The position numbers and the translations under genes were made by a program. Shown here piece after piece: positions 48,278 through 57,987 of a stretch of DNA of 64,000 nt. The stretch is from contig CP065590.1 of the NCBI GenBank assembly GCA_016025055.1, positions 744,001-808,000 on the forward strand, given 5' to 3'. How positions within the stretch are numbered: position 1 is the first letter of the stretch; each line of letters opens with the position of its first letter. This DNA comes from Chryseobacterium indologenes (GTDB lineage Bacteria > Bacteroidota > Bacteroidia > Flavobacteriales > Weeksellaceae). A model generated the notes under the pieces. It was not told the DNA's origin and made no database searches. It saw only the letters and a list, made by a program, of their open reading frames with translations.

Positions 48278-49913
48278 ATGAAATACGTATTACTTACACT
48301 TATTTCAGCAATGCTGCTGTCGGTTTCATGGCCAACTTATGGAGTTCCGTTTTTTATATTTTTTGCCCTTGTTCCCCTTCTGATGATGGAACACGGAATC
48401 TCAAAATTTTCAGATTATAAAAGGAAAAGCTGGATGGTTTTCGGACTTTCTTACTTGTGCTTTGTGATCTGGAATATCGTAACTACAGGCTGGTTGTATG
48501 GCTCAAAAAAATCCGGATGGCAGCCATTCTATGATGGCCGTGGTATTTCCGGTACTGGTTAATTCTCTTTTATATTCTCTGGTTTTCCAATGTTATCATT
48601 GGTATAAAAATGCACAGGGAACCTATTGGGGATTGGCTTTTTTCGTGGCGATCTGGATGAGTTTTGAAAAATTTCACCTCGGATGGGAGCTGACATGGCC
48701 ATGGCTTAATTTAGGAAATGCGTTTTCAGAATATCCTAAACTGATTCAATGGTATGATACTCTGGGCGCAACCGGCGGAAGTTTCTGGATTTTATTGATC
48801 AATGTTTTAATATTTTATACAGTCAGAACTTTTGAAGCCGGGAGAAAAAGAAAAGACCTGATCAGAAATTCATCTATTGTCCTTGCTTTAATTGCCATTC
48901 CTATGGTTATTTCAGTGATCAAATACAATAATTTTGACGAAAAACCGTCAGGGCAGGTCAATGTACTGATGTTGCAGCCGGACCTTGATCCTTATGCTGA
49001 AAAATATTCCAAAGACAGTCTCACTATTGAAAATGATCTTTTGGCACTGGCTGAAAAGAATTCAACCGGTAAAATCGATTATTATCTTGCTCCCGAAACA
49101 GCACTTCCCGGAAGAGGTTCTATCTCTGAAACAGCTTTTGAAAAAAGCTTATTATTGAACAATCTCAAAGATTTTCTAGCCAGACATCCTGGATCTGTAT
49201 TCACAACGGGAATTTCATCACATCATTTATATTTTGATCCTTCAGCAATGCCTAAAGAAGCTTACCAGATCAATCAGGGAGTTTGGGTAGCCAGTTATAA
49301 TACGGCCATTCAGGTGGCACCGAATCAGAAGGTACAGGTCTATCATAAAGGAAAACTGGTTCCCGGAGTTGAGATCTTCCCTTACATGAGTGTTTTAAAG
49401 CCTTTGCTAGGTGATGCCATGCTAAATCTGGGCGGTACGGTTGCTTCTTTAAGTACAGACAAAGAAAGAGTGGCTTTTTCCAATCCTTACAATAAAGGAA
49501 AGATTGCTCCGATTATCTGTTATGAAAGCATTTATGGCGAATTTGTCACGGATTATGTAAAAAAAGGCGCCAACTTTCTCGGTATTGTAACCAATGATTC
49601 ATGGTGGGGCGTAACGGAAGGACACAAACAACTTTTATCCTATGCAAGATTAAGAGCCATTGAAACACGAAGAGAGATCGCCCGTGCCGCCAACAGTGGA
49701 ATTTCCGCACACATCAATGCAAAAGGTGAAGTGGAAGCCGATACCTTCTATGGTGACCAGACCGCCTTATTTGCAAAAGTTAATCTTTACGATACCATGA
49801 CTTTCTACTCGAGAGCGGGAGATATTTTATCCCGATTTTCAATATTTGCTTTAGGGTTTTTATTGTTTTATTATTTAATTAAATGGTTTCAGGCCAAGAC
49901 AAAGAAAACATAG
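48278..49913 (+). CDS. lnt: Apolipoprotein N-acyltransferase Lnt (frameshifted)
   Basis: N-acylates the lipoprotein N-terminal Cys at the periplasmic face of the inner membrane. The N-terminal TM bundle begins MKYVLLTLISAMLLSVSWPT. The frame shifts at the A7 run 48505-48511; six A restores WLYGSKNPDGSHSMMAVVFP and links to the second frame. The nitrilase-like domain then shows the triad: Glu in APETALPG, Lys in HKGKLVPGVEIFPY, Cys in PIICYESIYGE. About 544 aa when joined, normal for the family. Because lnt is usually essential in such cells, the frameshift is likely an artefact. Confidence 0.9.
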
Positions 49914-50062
49914 TAAGATCACAATATATTTATACTCATCCAATATAATCCGCGTCATTTGCAAAAATCTTAGGGAATTTAAATAGACTCCCGCCGGTTG
50001 AGCAGATGACGGAGTTTTTTATTTATTAGACATATTCCTAAGCAAATAAGAAAATTAAAAAA

Positions 50063-50092
50063 AGAAAAGCCAGCTGGACGTCTGGCTTTTCT
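50063..50092. terminator. Bidirectional terminator between lnt and the FG-GAP gene
   Basis: AGAAAAGCCAG pairs with CTGGCTTTTCT around an 8-nt loop. A weaker hairpin with T6 at about 49986-50020 lies nearer to lnt. Confidence 0.75.
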
Positions 50093-50119
50093 CATTGATA
50101 GAAGATAGAATTGATTCAA

Positions 50120-51829
50120 TTACTTAATCGTAAGTTTCCTCGTGGTTATTTCGTTTTTTATCTTCAGTTTTAATAGATATACTCCTTTAGGTAAGTGAGA
50201 AACGTCGATAGACTGATCTCCTTTTAACATGATATTCAGTTTCTTTCCGTCCATTGCATACATTTCAGCTTCCGATGCCTTTTCTCCCCTAATAAATACT
50301 TTATCTGATGTGGGATTAGGATAAATACTCACCTGATTTCTGATCGTTTTAACTTCAACAGTTCCCAATGTACCTGCCACGGAAGGATCAGAATATGCTT
50401 TTGATGCATCAATTGATCGTACACTCCAGAAAACATTCTGAATAGCCGGATCAAGATCCAGGAACCATGAAGGAGTAGTTACCACATATTTTGCAATATC
50501 CTGCCCTCCCTGGGCAGATCCCACTCTAATTTCATATCGCAGTGCATTCACGGGTGTCTTATCATCAGATGCTCCGTCCCATGTAAAATTGAATCTGTTG
50601 CCTGTTTTTGTAAGATTAAGGCTGGTAGGCGGGGTTGGTTTCATATTGACCTTTGCAGAAGTATTTTTAAAAAGTTTTGTCAAAGACGGCAGATCCGAAT
50701 GGGTCCAATCAAATCCTCCCAACAAAACATCCAAATGGTTATCATTATTAAAATCAAACAACTGCAATACTCCAGGGCCTCCCAAATGATACAAACCGGT
50801 AGCAGTTTCTTCAGCAAATTGTTGAGAAGACGGATTATATAAATACGTTTTAACAAAAGCATTATAATCTACATTTCCGGATACGATAAAATCATAATAT
50901 CCGTCGTCATTCAAATCGCCCACACTTACTGAAGCATCAGAAACTTCGGGCATATTGATGTGCTGAGCCGTAAGAATACCTGTTCCGTCATTCATCAGCA
51001 CAGCAAAATAGCCATTGTCATTTTCATCTTTACCTATCACGACAATATCCTGAAAACCATCTGCATTGAAATCAGCGAAATCAATTTTACCAACAGAAAC
51101 AGGATCCAGATCTTGTGTCGGAACCAATGTTCCTCCCTGATTCATATATACTTTAGCCACCGGAAAACCTTCGATATCTGATCCGATAACGACCAAATCA
51201 AGAAGATGGTCATTATTCAAATCAACCACTTTAAAGCTTCCGCTCTGGGTTCCGTCCACCCAGTTTTCAGTCATGTTGAAACCTGCTCCAGTATTTTGAT
51301 AAAAATCCAGAGTATTTCTGAAGCCACCGCCATGAGCATATTGTGTCCCATTGACTGCATAATCCGGTTTTCCATCATGATTGAAATCAAAAACCTCCAT
51401 AGATCCGTAAATTTTTCCGGGAAGCTCTTCCTCTTTTACAAAAGCTGAGCCTGTATTTCTGAAGCGGTATTGTTTGTAATTAACAACATCCATATAGCTC
51501 AGACCGGTAGAAATAATATCCATTAATCCGTCATTATTATAATCGATAAATTTGATATCTCCAAGATGGGTAACTGCGCTCAAACCAGCATAGGGAGACA
51601 ATACTCCGCCATTATTTACATATACTTCATTAAACGTCTGATCTACATTCCCGTCTCCATCTGAATCTATTGCTCCGTTGAACACAATGTCCTGTGTACC
51701 ATCATTATTCATATCAGCAATATCTGCTGCTGAATAATAGAAATTCGTCATTCCTGTTTGTACTTCAGTAAAGTTTTGTGCCGTTACAGCAATAGGAAGC
51801 ATCGACAATAGAATATAAATTCTCCTCAT
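50120..51829 (-). CDS. FG-GAP/VCBS-repeat protein with T9SS type A sorting domain
   Basis: A 569-aa surface protein. Signal peptide (MRRIYILLSMLPIAVTA). About seven repeats with acidic Ca2+-binding loops follow (DMNNDGTQDIVFNG, DYNNDGLMDIISTG, DFNHDGKPDYAVNG, DFNADGFQDIVVIG, DLNDDGYYDFIVSG, DFNNDNHLDVLLGG), the pattern of an FG-GAP/VCBS beta-propeller. A fibronectin-like segment (about 395-485) and the type A sorting domain (VSIYPNPTSDKVFIRG to TTRKLTIK) complete it. Probably secreted through T9SS and cell-surface attached; ligand unknown. Confidence 0.9.
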   Translation of the reverse strand: MRRIYILLSMLPIAVTAQNFTEVQTGMTNFYYSAADIADMNNDGTQDIVFNGAIDSDGDGNVDQTFNEVYVNNGGVLSPYAGLSAVTHLGDIKFIDYNNDGLMDIISTGLSYMDVVNYKQYRFRNTGSAFVKEEELPGKIYGSMEVFDFNHDGKPDYAVNGTQYAHGGGFRNTLDFYQNTGAGFNMTENWVDGTQSGSFKVVDLNNDHLLDLVVIGSDIEGFPVAKVYMNQGGTLVPTQDLDPVSVGKIDFADFNADGFQDIVVIGKDENDNGYFAVLMNDGTGILTAQHINMPEVSDASVSVGDLNDDGYYDFIVSGNVDYNAFVKTYLYNPSSQQFAEETATGLYHLGGPGVLQLFDFNNDNHLDVLLGGFDWTHSDLPSLTKLFKNTSAKVNMKPTPPTSLNLTKTGNRFNFTWDGASDDKTPVNALRYEIRVGSAQGGQDIAKYVVTTPSWFLDLDPAIQNVFWSVRSIDASKAYSDPSVAGTLGTVEVKTIRNQVSIYPNPTSDKVFIRGEKASEAEMYAMDGKKLNIMLKGDQSIDVSHLPKGVYLLKLKIKNEITTRKLTIK

Positions 51830-52072
51830 AATTATTTTTATTTAGATTAATTAAAAACAAAGATAGGATATTAAGTTCGCCGGACTAAAAAGTGGCAGTA
51901 TGAAATATATCAGCCCTGATTTTCTGCGAGATCCCGATAATTCGGATATTTTAAAAATTCAATATTATTAATCAGTTACTTATTTGCAAATATTTTCCAA
52001 AAGATTTGTCTATCTAAAAAATTCTTCGTTATTTTGCACTCTCAAATATTATACAAATAAGAACATCGAGAT

Positions 52073-52315
52073 ATGTCAAGAATTTGCCAAATAACAGGAA
52101 AGCGTGCAATGGTTGGTAACAACGTTTCTCACGCTAATAACAAAACGAAGCGTCGTTTTGAAATTAACTTATTAGAGAAGAAGTTTTACCTTCCGGAGCA
52201 AGATAAGCACGTAACACTGAAAGTATCAGCTCATGGATTGAGAGTGATTAACAAGATTGGAATCGAAGAAGCTATTGAAAGAGCTACTAGAAACGGATTG
52301 ATTAAAAAGAATTAA
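52073..52315 (+). CDS. rpmB: 50S ribosomal protein L28
   Basis: An 80-aa structural protein of the large ribosomal subunit. Starts [33 protein letters not shown], the L28 signature, and ends with a basic [11 protein letters not shown]. Length is standard. It heads a small operon with rpmG (6-bp gap) and DUF4295. A TTATTTTG box about 40 bp upstream is near the TAnnTTTG consensus. Confidence 0.97.
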   Translation: MSRICQITGKRAMVGNNVSHANNKTKRRFEINLLEKKFYLPEQDKHVTLKVSAHGLRVINKIGIEEAIERATRNGLIKKN

Positions 52316-52321
52316 TAAATC

Positions 52322-52504
52322 ATGGCAAAAAAAGGAAACAGAGTTCAAGTAATCCTTGAATGTACAGAGCACAAAGAAAGTGGTATGCCAGGAATGTCTA
52401 GATACATTTCTACAAAAAATAAAAAGAACACTACAGAGAGATTGGAATTGAAAAAATACAATCCTGTTCTTAAGAGATCTACCCTTCACAAAGAAATCAA
52501 GTAA
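52322..52504 (+). CDS. rpmG: 50S ribosomal protein L33
   Basis: A 60-aa large-subunit protein: [17 protein letters not shown], then [20 protein letters not shown], standard for L33. It lacks the zinc-binding CxxC pairs, so it is the zinc-independent (C-minus) form. It lies between rpmB and the DUF4295 gene, the usual order in Flavobacteriales. Confidence 0.96.
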   Translation: MAKKGNRVQVILECTEHKESGMPGMSRYISTKNKKNTTERLELKKYNPVLKRSTLHKEIK

Positions 52505-52523
52505 TTTATAAATATAATTTACA

Positions 52524-52673
52524 ATGGCAAAGAAAGTAGTAGCAACCCTACAAACTGGGTCTAAGAAAATGACTAAAGTGGTGAAAATGGTTAAGTCTTC
52601 TAAATCAGGAGCTTACATTTTCGAAGAAAAAGTAATGAATGCTGACGAAGTTGACGGTTATTTGAAAAAATAA
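52524..52673 (+). CDS. DUF4295 small basic protein
   Basis: A 49-aa Lys-rich protein: MAKKVVATLQTGSKKMTKVV to ADEVDGYLKK. DUF4295 is a small family found next to rpmG in Bacteroidota; a ribosome-associated role is inferred from the position and basic character. It follows rpmG by 19 bp and ends before a hairpin. Confidence 0.93.
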   Translation: MAKKVVATLQTGSKKMTKVVKMVKSSKSGAYIFEEKVMNADEVDGYLKK

Positions 52674-52693
52674 TCAGTACTTTGTTTACAATA

Positions 52694-52727
52694 TAAAAAA
52701 CTACTCATATTTTGGGTAGTTTTTTTG
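52694..52727 (+). terminator. Terminator of the rpmB-rpmG-DUF4295 operon
   Basis: AAAACTAC pairs with GTAGTTTT around an AT-rich loop, then T5. Confidence 0.65.
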
Positions 52728-52728
52728 T

Positions 52729-52736
52729 TATCTTTG
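52729..52736 (+). promoter_or_regulatory. -7 box of the RidA-family gene
   Basis: TATCTTTG fits TAnnTTTG and lies 26 bp before the start at 52763, directly after the terminator. Confidence 0.5.
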
Positions 52737-52762
52737 TTCACCAGATTATTAATCAGTAAAAT

Positions 52763-53230
52763 ATGAAAAAGATTCTTGCTCTGTTCTGCACAGCAACTTT
52801 TCTATTTTCATTCAGTCAGAAAACGATGAACCCTGTAGAATATAAAAGTTCGCCAAAAGTTTTCAACATTAAAGGATTATCGCAATCAGTAAGCATTGAT
52901 TGTGGCAGTTCCCAAATGATTTTATTATCCGGGCAGGTTCCTTTGGATCCGGAAGGCAACCTGGTGGGAAATACCGTAGAAGAACAGAGCCGTCAGGTTT
53001 TTATGAATATTGAAAACATCCTGAAAGAATACGGTGGTACAGGTAAGGACATTATAAAACTCGGAATTTTCATCAGAGATATATCCAAAACTCCTGATTT
53101 CAGAAAAGTGAGAGATTTGTATATTAATCTTGAAAACCCTCCTGTAAGCAGCCTTATAGAAGTAAGCAGGCTTTTCAGAGATGACGTTCTTATCGAGGTG
53201 GAAGCCACAGCAGTGATTAAAAATAAATAA
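52763..53230 (+). CDS. RidA/YjgF-family protein with a signal peptide
   Basis: A 155-aa protein. Residues 1-20 (MKKILALFCTATFLFSFSQK) look like a Sec signal peptide, unusual for cytoplasmic RidA enamine deaminases. The YjgF domain follows: IDCGSSQMILLSGQVPLDPE, EEQSRQVFMNIENILKEYGG, VKLGIFIRDISK-like KLGIFIRDISKTPDFRKV, and VEVEATAVI-type ending IEVEATAVIKNK. The active-site Arg of true RidA (PxRxxV) corresponds to PVSSLIEV here, so the deaminase Arg seems missing. It may be a periplasmic binding relative. It is upstream of ftsY by 15 bp. Confidence 0.85.
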   Translation: MKKILALFCTATFLFSFSQKTMNPVEYKSSPKVFNIKGLSQSVSIDCGSSQMILLSGQVPLDPEGNLVGNTVEEQSRQVFMNIENILKEYGGTGKDIIKLGIFIRDISKTPDFRKVRDLYINLENPPVSSLIEVSRLFRDDVLIEVEATAVIKNK

Positions 53231-53245
53231 GAATAAACTAAAACA

Positions 53246-54199
53246 ATGAGTTGGTTTAAAAATATTTTCAAAAAGGAAGAAAAAGAAACACTTGACAAAG
53301 GGTTGGAAAAATCCAGTCAGGGTTTCTTTGAAAAAATGACGAAAGCCGTAGTCGGTAAAAGCAAGGTGGATGATGAGGTACTTGATGATCTTGAAGAGGT
53401 CCTGATTGCATCCGACGTAGGCGCCTCTACGACCATCAAAATCATTCAACGAATTGAAGAACGTGTCGCCAGAGATAAATATGTTGGCGTAAACGAACTG
53501 GATCATATTCTTAGGGAAGAAATTTCAGGATTACTGCTTGAAAACCCGCATGCGGGAACAGGAAATATTGACACTTCTAAAAAGCCTTACGTCATTATGG
53601 TCGTGGGCGTAAATGGTGTCGGTAAAACAACTACTATCGGAAAACTGGCTCACCAGTTTAAATCAGAAGGCAAAAAGGTTGTTTTGGGTGCTGCCGATAC
53701 TTTCAGAGCAGCAGCAGTTGATCAGCTGGTGATCTGGAGTGAAAGAGTTGGCGTTCCTATTGTAAAACAGGAAATGGGTTCTGATCCAGCTTCTGTAGCG
53801 TTTGACACCGTACAAAGTGCCGTTGCCCAGAATGCTGATGTGGTGATCATTGATACTGCAGGAAGACTTCATAACAAAATCAACCTGATGAATGAACTTT
53901 CTAAAATCAAAAGGGTAATGCAAAAGGTTATTCCTGATGCGCCTCATGAGATTTTATTGGTTTTAGACGGTTCAACCGGGCAGAATGCTTTCGAGCAGGC
54001 AAAACAGTTTACTGCAGCCACGGAAGTGAATGCATTAGCGGTAACAAAACTTGACGGAACTGCTAAAGGAGGAGTTGTTATCGGGATCTCTGATCAGTTT
54101 CAGATTCCGGTGAAATACATTGGCGTAGGCGAAAAAATGCAGGATCTTCAACTTTTTAATGGTACGGAATTTGTAGACTCATTCTTCAAGAAAAGATGA
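53246..54199 (+). CDS. ftsY: Signal recognition particle receptor FtsY
   Basis: SRP-receptor GTPase docking ribosome-nascent chains at the membrane. 317 aa, a compact form with a short acidic N-terminal A region typical of Bacteroidota. N domain about 20-95; G domain with G1 VVGVNGVGKTTTIGKLA, ADTFRAAAVDQL, G3 IIDTAGRLHNK, and G4 TKLDGTAKGG, ending in the NFtsY/SRP54 pattern IKYIGVGE-like VKYIGVGEKMQDLQLFN. All functional motifs intact. Confidence 0.97.
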   Translation: MSWFKNIFKKEEKETLDKGLEKSSQGFFEKMTKAVVGKSKVDDEVLDDLEEVLIASDVGASTTIKIIQRIEERVARDKYVGVNELDHILREEISGLLLENPHAGTGNIDTSKKPYVIMVVGVNGVGKTTTIGKLAHQFKSEGKKVVLGAADTFRAAAVDQLVIWSERVGVPIVKQEMGSDPASVAFDTVQSAVAQNADVVIIDTAGRLHNKINLMNELSKIKRVMQKVIPDAPHEILLVLDGSTGQNAFEQAKQFTAATEVNALAVTKLDGTAKGGVVIGISDQFQIPVKYIGVGEKMQDLQLFNGTEFVDSFFKKR

Positions 54200-54269
54200 T
54201 GAAAATCATACTTTCCCTTATTTTACTAAACAAATCATTTAAATATTAACAATTAAAAAATTTGAAACT

Positions 54270-54524
54270 ATGGGAATTTTAACTTGGATCTTATTTGGTC
54301 TTATCGCTGGAGCCATTGCAAAATTAATCATGCCGGGTACTCAGGGAGGCGGATGGCTTATGACAATTATCCTGGGAATTATAGGAGCGTTTGTTGGAGG
54401 ATTTATAGGAAGTTTTCTTGGTTGGGGAACAGTTGAAAGTTTCGACTTCAGAAGCATGCTGCTAGCCGTGGGAGGATCACTCATTGTCCTCTGGATCTAC
54501 GGAATGGCAACAAAGAAAAGCTGA
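54270..54524 (+). CDS. GlsB/YeaQ/YmgE-family small membrane protein
   Basis: An 84-aa inner-membrane protein with three hydrophobic Gly-rich segments: LFGLIAGAIAKLIMPGTQGG, IILGIIGAFVGGFIGSFLG, and LLAVGGSLIVLWIYG. This is the transglycosylase-associated (GlsB) family, often linked to stress response. It converges with sppA; a strong terminator separates them. Confidence 0.9.
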   Translation: MGILTWILFGLIAGAIAKLIMPGTQGGGWLMTIILGIIGAFVGGFIGSFLGWGTVESFDFRSMLLAVGGSLIVLWIYGMATKKS

Positions 54525-54537
54525 TACGTATAAAAAA

Positions 54538-54576
54538 TAAAATCCCGGGTCTGAAATTCAGATCCGGGATTTTTGT
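54538..54576. terminator. Bidirectional terminator between glsB and sppA
   Basis: AAAATCCCGG and TCTGAA arms pair with TTCAGA and CCGGGATTTTT; T runs on both sides. Confidence 0.85.
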
Positions 54577-54592
54577 GTACAATATAATTTAG

Positions 54593-56347
54593 TTAGTTAA
54601 CCCTAATCTGGTAAGGCATTTCCATTTTAATGTCAGACTGTAATTTTTTGTCTGTGATCTGCTGTAAGATCTCATAATTGGATTTACCTATTTTACTCTT
54701 GATAATTCTTGCCGATACATCTTCCTCATTAAGATCTTTGAAGAGCTGTTCTACAGGAGACATTTTCTTAGGGAAAGAATCTACATGATACGATTTTAAC
54801 CCTGCTTTTTGTGCAGCAAATTTTACGGCATCATTTAAAGTTCCTAATTCATCTACCAAACCGATCTGCTTGGCACGAACTCCGCTCCATACTCTCCCTC
54901 CGCCAACATTATCGATTTGCTCAAAAGTCTGCTTTCTGTTTTGCGTTACAAAATGTACAAACCTTTTATACGTACCTTCAACACTTCTTGTCATCATATT
55001 TACTCCGTAAGGTGTAACCCCATTTAAACCTGAATAGTACATAGAGTTGGCATTTGTAGCAACAATATCCGCGCGGATTCCATTTTTACTGGCAATATCT
55101 TTATAATAAGGCATTACTCCGAAAACTCCGATAGATCCAGTAAGAGTGTTAGGTTCTGAATAGATCTTATCTGCAGCCATCGCCACATAATAACCTCCTG
55201 ATGCTGCGTAATCACCAAAAGATACAACCAAAGGTTTTTTCTTTTTCAGCTGTTGCAGTTCAAAAAGGATTTCATCTGAAGCATTGGCACTTCCTCCCGG
55301 CGAGTTGATTCTGAAAACGACCGCTTTCACCTTATCATCTTCCTGAAGCTTTTTAATATATTTTACGTATTTTTCAGAATGGATGTCATTATAATTATCT
55401 CCGTTATTAATAGATCCCGAAGCATATAATATTGCCACTTTCTCGCCTGAACTATCTTCATCCGCATAAGAATTGATATAGCTGGCCAATGATATCTTGC
55501 TCAGTTTCTCTTTATCTTTGATATTTAATTTTGCCTTAATCAGATCTTCATATTCTGTTTTCTGAATAAGTTTATCTGCCAGTTTATATTTCAGCCCAAG
55601 TTCCGGAATCATCCCATATAAACTATCAACGACTGTTTTAAACTGAAGGGTGTCCATCTTTCTCGAAGCAGCCATTTTAGTGGATGTATTTTTCCAAAGG
55701 TCATTTAAAAGGGCACTCAGCTGTTCTTTGTTTTCAGGAGAAATATCATTTCTTAAAAAGGGTTCAACGGCAGCTTTAAATTTCCCGTGACGGATAACTT
55801 CAATACCTATTCCATATTTATCCGCAAAATCTTTAAAGAAGGCAACTTCAGTAGAAAGCCCCTTAAGTTCTATCCCGCCTGCAGGATTAAGATAATACTG
55901 ATCAGCTACCGATCCTAAATAATAAGCGGATTGCGAAACTCCATTTCCGTAGGCATACACAAATTTTCCGCTCTTTTTAAAATCTTCAATGGCGTTTCTG
56001 ATATCATCAATCTGCGTCAATCCAGCATTTAAGTCATCAGCCTCAATACTTATCCCTTTAATATTATCATCAGTTTTGGCTTTATTGATAGCTTCCAAAA
56101 CATCATATAAAAGAACACTCTTGTTTTGAGTTCCGATTCCAAACAGTCCCATTTCTTCTTCTGTAGGACTATCTATAATATTTGTTTTTAAATTAATCGT
56201 AAGAACCGAATTCTTTTTCACCACTACCGACTTATCACTTCCCATAGAACTAAACACAAGCAGCATAATGAAAAAGATGAAAAATAAAGCGCAAAGTATC
56301 ACAATTGCGACTATATTTGCCAAAACATTTTTAAAGAAACTTCTCAT
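54593..56347 (-). CDS. sppA: Signal peptide peptidase SppA, 67K type
   Basis: A membrane-bound serine protease degrading cleaved signal peptides. About 584 aa from the ATG at 56347 (MRSFFKNVLANIVAIV), chosen over one 11 codons upstream that would overlap folK. N-terminal TM (about 10-35). The duplicated S49 fold has the catalytic Lys in the first half near GGIELKGLSTEVAFFK and the catalytic Ser in the second half, SFGDYAASGGYYVAMAADKI. Two-domain length matches the E. coli-type 67K family. It is divergent from folK with 21 bp between starts. Confidence 0.93.
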   Translation of the reverse strand: MRSFFKNVLANIVAIVILCALFFIFFIMLLVFSSMGSDKSVVVKKNSVLTINLKTNIIDSPTEEEMGLFGIGTQNKSVLLYDVLEAINKAKTDDNIKGISIEADDLNAGLTQIDDIRNAIEDFKKSGKFVYAYGNGVSQSAYYLGSVADQYYLNPAGGIELKGLSTEVAFFKDFADKYGIGIEVIRHGKFKAAVEPFLRNDISPENKEQLSALLNDLWKNTSTKMAASRKMDTLQFKTVVDSLYGMIPELGLKYKLADKLIQKTEYEDLIKAKLNIKDKEKLSKISLASYINSYADEDSSGEKVAILYASGSINNGDNYNDIHSEKYVKYIKKLQEDDKVKAVVFRINSPGGSANASDEILFELQQLKKKKPLVVSFGDYAASGGYYVAMAADKIYSEPNTLTGSIGVFGVMPYYKDIASKNGIRADIVATNANSMYYSGLNGVTPYGVNMMTRSVEGTYKRFVHFVTQNRKQTFEQIDNVGGGRVWSGVRAKQIGLVDELGTLNDAVKFAAQKAGLKSYHVDSFPKKMSPVEQLFKDLNEEDVSARIIKSKIGKSNYEILQQITDKKLQSDIKMEMPYQIRVN

Positions 56348-56368
56348 AAAATCAATCAATTTACTAAT

Positions 56369-56784
56369 ATGTCGCAGCAAAAGGTAGTTTTGTTACTAGG
56401 AAGTAATCTCGGAGATCAAAAAAAAATATAGAGCTTGCATTACGCAAAATAGAAGAGGCAGGAAATAACATTTCACAAATAAGCGAATTTTTAATATCAG
56501 ATCCTGTAGAATTTGCTAGTTCCAATATTTTTTGTAATATTGCAACAATAATATTCACGCATTATACACCAATTCAATTGCTTGACTGTTTAAAGGGAAT
56601 TGAAGTTGAAATGGGAAGAATTAATGATTCAAAGGCTTCCGGAGGCTATGCTGACAGAATAATAGACATTGACATCATTACGTATAATGAATTGAATTTT
56701 AAATCAGAAAGATTAGAAATCCCTCATAAAAAACATCTTTTTGAAAGGGAGTTTTCTAGAATATTATTAAAAGATTTTATTTAA
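56369..56784 (+). CDS. folK: Hydroxymethyldihydropterin pyrophosphokinase FolK (frameshifted)
   Basis: Transfers pyrophosphate from ATP to 6-hydroxymethyl-7,8-dihydropterin in folate synthesis. Start MSQQKVVLLLGSNLGDQ is the family N-terminus. As written, the A9 run (56418-56426) leads to TAG. A tenth A restores KKNIELALRKIEEAGN and continues through ASSNIFCNI, GIEVEMGR, ADRIIDIDIITYNE to IPHKKHLFEREF, all FolK motifs. Corrected length about 138 aa, normal for the family. The gene is normally essential, so an artefact is likely. It is divergent from sppA. Confidence 0.88.
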
Positions 56785-56801
56785 AACATAAAACATATTG
56801 T

Positions 56802-57926
56802 ATGAAATTAGGTTTATTATTATTGGCCACACTGCCTATCGCAGCTTATGCACAAGCTCAAAACAGCAGTACCACAGTAAACTCTTCAACTGAGTACCCT
56901 AATACCTTTTCTTCGGGTTCAGCTAATGTACAACCTTTTGACAACAAAGCCAGACGCTTTAGAGATTGGTCCGTTTCCGTAGGAGGCGGTGCAGCATTTA
57001 TGGTTCATTCTGCTTTAACATCCATCAACAAGGATAAAGTCAACTGGGGATACAGTGCGTATGTAAGTATTGACAAACAAATCTCACATACATTTGGTGC
57101 AAGTATAATGTACACAAGAGGAGAAACCAAACAAACAGGTCAGCTACCAGGTGTTCCAGGACAAATGGCAGGTGTAGCAACTGCTACAACACAGTTTGAT
57201 CAGGTTTCCCTATTAGGGGACATCAACTTCTCCAATCTGCTAAGAAGAGTAGATAATCATTCTCCTTACCGATGGGCATTCCATGGTTACGGAGGACTGG
57301 GACTTATGGGTTATAGAACGTCTCTGCATGATAATGACAGAAACAGATGGAGTGACAATCCTAAAAGGGTACCTTCATTCGTTAAAAAAGATCTTGATTT
57401 CGGATCTATATTCTATCAGTTTGGTTTAGGTTTAAAATATAACGTGTCTAAACTTATTGACATTGAAGCCAGAACCATGTATCTTATCAGTGGTGAACAA
57501 TCATTTGACGGAAGCGGTTACAACAATTCAAGTTATGATCCTGCAGCTCCTGTAGAATCAGGATACAGATACACGATTCTTAACAATAAGAGATCTTATA
57601 ATGCCTGGACAGTTACTTTAGGTGCTTCTTTCAAAATAGGAAAGCAGGAAACTCATCTGGCATGGCATGATCCTCTTCAGGAAGCTTACTACAGAACAAA
57701 TGTCTTAGAAAATGCTTCTACAGACTTTGTAGTTTGTGAAAAAGGAGATAAGGATAATGACGGTGTATGTGACGACTGGGACAGACAGCTTGACACTCCT
57801 GCCGGAGCAAGAGTGGATGGTGCCGGAGTTGCATTAGACATGGATCTTGATGGCGTTATCGATCTTTACGATAAGTGCGTTACTGTACCGGGACCTGTTG
57901 AGAATAACGGTTGTCCGACTAAATAA
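56802..57926 (+). CDS. Outer-membrane beta-barrel protein with TSP3 repeats, lacking an OmpA domain
   Basis: First of three tandem paralogues. 374 aa: signal peptide (MKLGLLLLATLPIAAYAQA), conserved YPNTFSSGSANVQPFDN, an eight-stranded OmpA-type barrel (about 50-285, with LLGDINFSNLLRRVDNHSPY), and a thrombospondin type 3 Ca2+-binding region (NDGVCDDWDRQLDTPAGARV to GPVENNGCPTK). It stops there, where its two neighbours continue into a peptidoglycan-binding OmpA domain. A clean stop followed at once by a terminator suggests the short form is real. It starts 17 bp after folK. Confidence 0.85.
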   Translation: MKLGLLLLATLPIAAYAQAQNSSTTVNSSTEYPNTFSSGSANVQPFDNKARRFRDWSVSVGGGAAFMVHSALTSINKDKVNWGYSAYVSIDKQISHTFGASIMYTRGETKQTGQLPGVPGQMAGVATATTQFDQVSLLGDINFSNLLRRVDNHSPYRWAFHGYGGLGLMGYRTSLHDNDRNRWSDNPKRVPSFVKKDLDFGSIFYQFGLGLKYNVSKLIDIEARTMYLISGEQSFDGSGYNNSSYDPAAPVESGYRYTILNNKRSYNAWTVTLGASFKIGKQETHLAWHDPLQEAYYRTNVLENASTDFVVCEKGDKDNDGVCDDWDRQLDTPAGARVDGAGVALDMDLDGVIDLYDKCVTVPGPVENNGCPTK

Positions 57927-57931
57927 TATAA

Positions 57932-57956
57932 CAAAGTGGCTTTTAGCCACTTTGTA
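57932..57956 (+). terminator. Terminator after the first OmpA paralogue
   Basis: ACAAAGTGGC pairs with GCCACTTTGT around TTTTA. Confidence 0.7.
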
Positions 57957-57987
57957 CTTTTCAAAAAAATCATTATAATAATACACG

